Origin: Streptomyces griseus | GTDB lineage: Bacteria > Bacteroidota > Bacteroidia > Chitinophagales > Chitinophagaceae | Reading direction: 5' to 3' | NCBI GenBank assembly: GCA_943323705.2 | Contig: CALPIT020000161.1 | Coordinates: forward strand, 1 to 5,815 | Length of the DNA stretch: 5,815 bases | Part shown: positions 5,424 to 5,815 of the stretch, one piece after another | Numbering within the stretch: position 1 is the stretch's first letter | How the letters are laid out: each line of letters starts with the position of its first letter | The notes under the pieces: model-generated | What the model was told of the DNA's origin: nothing | What the model saw: only the letters and a program-made list of their open reading frames with translations | Databases searched by the model: none | Translations under genes and position numbers: made by a program

Positions 5424-5815
5424 ATGAAAAATATTGACCATATCGGTATCGCAGTAAAAGATTTAAACATATCAATTCCAATCTTTGAAAAATTACTGAA
5501 TACTTCCTGCTACAAAACCGAATCCGTTGATTCCGAACAAGTTAATACCGCATTTTTTCAAAAAGGAGAAACCAAAATTGAATTGCTCGAAAGTCTTGCT
5601 ACTGATGGTGTCATTGCCAAATTCATAGAAAAAAAAGGCGAAGGCATGCACCATATCGCTTTCGAAGTAGAAGATATTCTAACTGAAATGGAAAGATTAA
5701 AAAATGAGGGATTCATCCTACTAAACGAAACACCTAAAAAAGGGGCCGACAATAAATGGGTTTGTTTTCTTCATCCAAAAGGTACAAATGGCGTGCTGAT
5801 GGAATTGTGTCAAAC
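5424..5815 (+). CDS. mce: Methylmalonyl-CoA epimerase, 5' portion
   Basis: 130 complete codons are present; the gene leaves the window shortly before its expected end (the family is about 133-140 residues long). It is a glyoxalase/VOC-fold protein with two beta-alpha-beta-beta-beta modules. The metal ligands can be placed by comparison with characterised epimerases: H6 in IDHIGIAV, E53 in KIELLES, H77 in GMHHIAFEV and E127 in VLMELCQ. NKWVCFLHPK at 110-119 is also typical. The enzyme interconverts (R)- and (S)-methylmalonyl-CoA in the cytoplasm, linking propionyl-CoA and succinyl-CoA metabolism; Bacteroidota commonly use this with methylmalonyl-CoA mutase. An in-frame GTG at 5412 directly follows a stop codon and is a less likely start, because the conserved fold begins at residue 4 from the ATG. 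It lies 44 bp after the yhcG remnant; no clear promoter is seen. Confidence 0.94.
   Translation, partial: MKNIDHIGIAVKDLNISIPIFEKLLNTSCYKTESVDSEQVNTAFFQKGETKIELLESLATDGVIAKFIEKKGEGMHHIAFEVEDILTEMERLKNEGFILLNETPKKGADNKWVCFLHPKGTNGVLMELCQ

Overview
The window looks like a piece of a Bacteroidota chromosome, plausibly from the Chitinophagales/Sphingobacteriia side, although the exact lineage is inference. The reasons are: low G+C with AT-rich spacers; start codons without Shine-Dalgarno sequences; a TAnnTTTG-type -7 promoter element; short G/C-rich palindromic repeats between genes that read as 'SPLYWRG' or 'CPxxCG'-like nonsense peptides; the end of an M43 (pappalysin/cytophagalysin) metalloprotease; and a methylmalonyl-CoA epimerase.

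Layout, left to right. (1) The last 37 codons of an M43 metalloprotease, followed by a strong intrinsic terminator. (2) A 154-bp inverted-repeat element with 37-bp arms built on CGCAGAG/CTCTGCG. (3) A perfect palindrome and a -7 element directly upstream of a complete 613-codon LTA-synthase-family (MdoB-like sulfatase-fold) membrane enzyme on the + strand. (4) A 208-bp convergent spacer that is almost entirely repeats: two 39-bp direct repeats, a perfect 8-bp hairpin and a CCCCC/GGGGG hairpin. (5) A minus-strand operon iscS-iscU-iscA for Fe-S cluster assembly. (6) A 316-bp divergent spacer with no recognisable gene. (7) A decayed DUF1016/YhcG-type nuclease gene on the + strand, with an in-frame stop at codon 20 and a large internal deletion that joins its N-terminal domain out of frame to its extreme C-terminus. 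(8) The first 130 codons of methylmalonyl-CoA epimerase, running off the window end.

The only clear functional unit is the isc operon: IscS takes sulfur from cysteine, IscU is the scaffold for cluster assembly, and IscA is the A-type carrier. No iscR, hscB, hscA or fdx is seen next to it here, although IscU keeps the LPPVK chaperone-recognition motif. The other genes are unrelated to it and to one another. I do not see convincing evidence for a new multi-gene system. The points most worth a second look are the precisely readable decay of the YhcG gene, the long inverted repeat, and the dense repeat cluster between the convergent genes.
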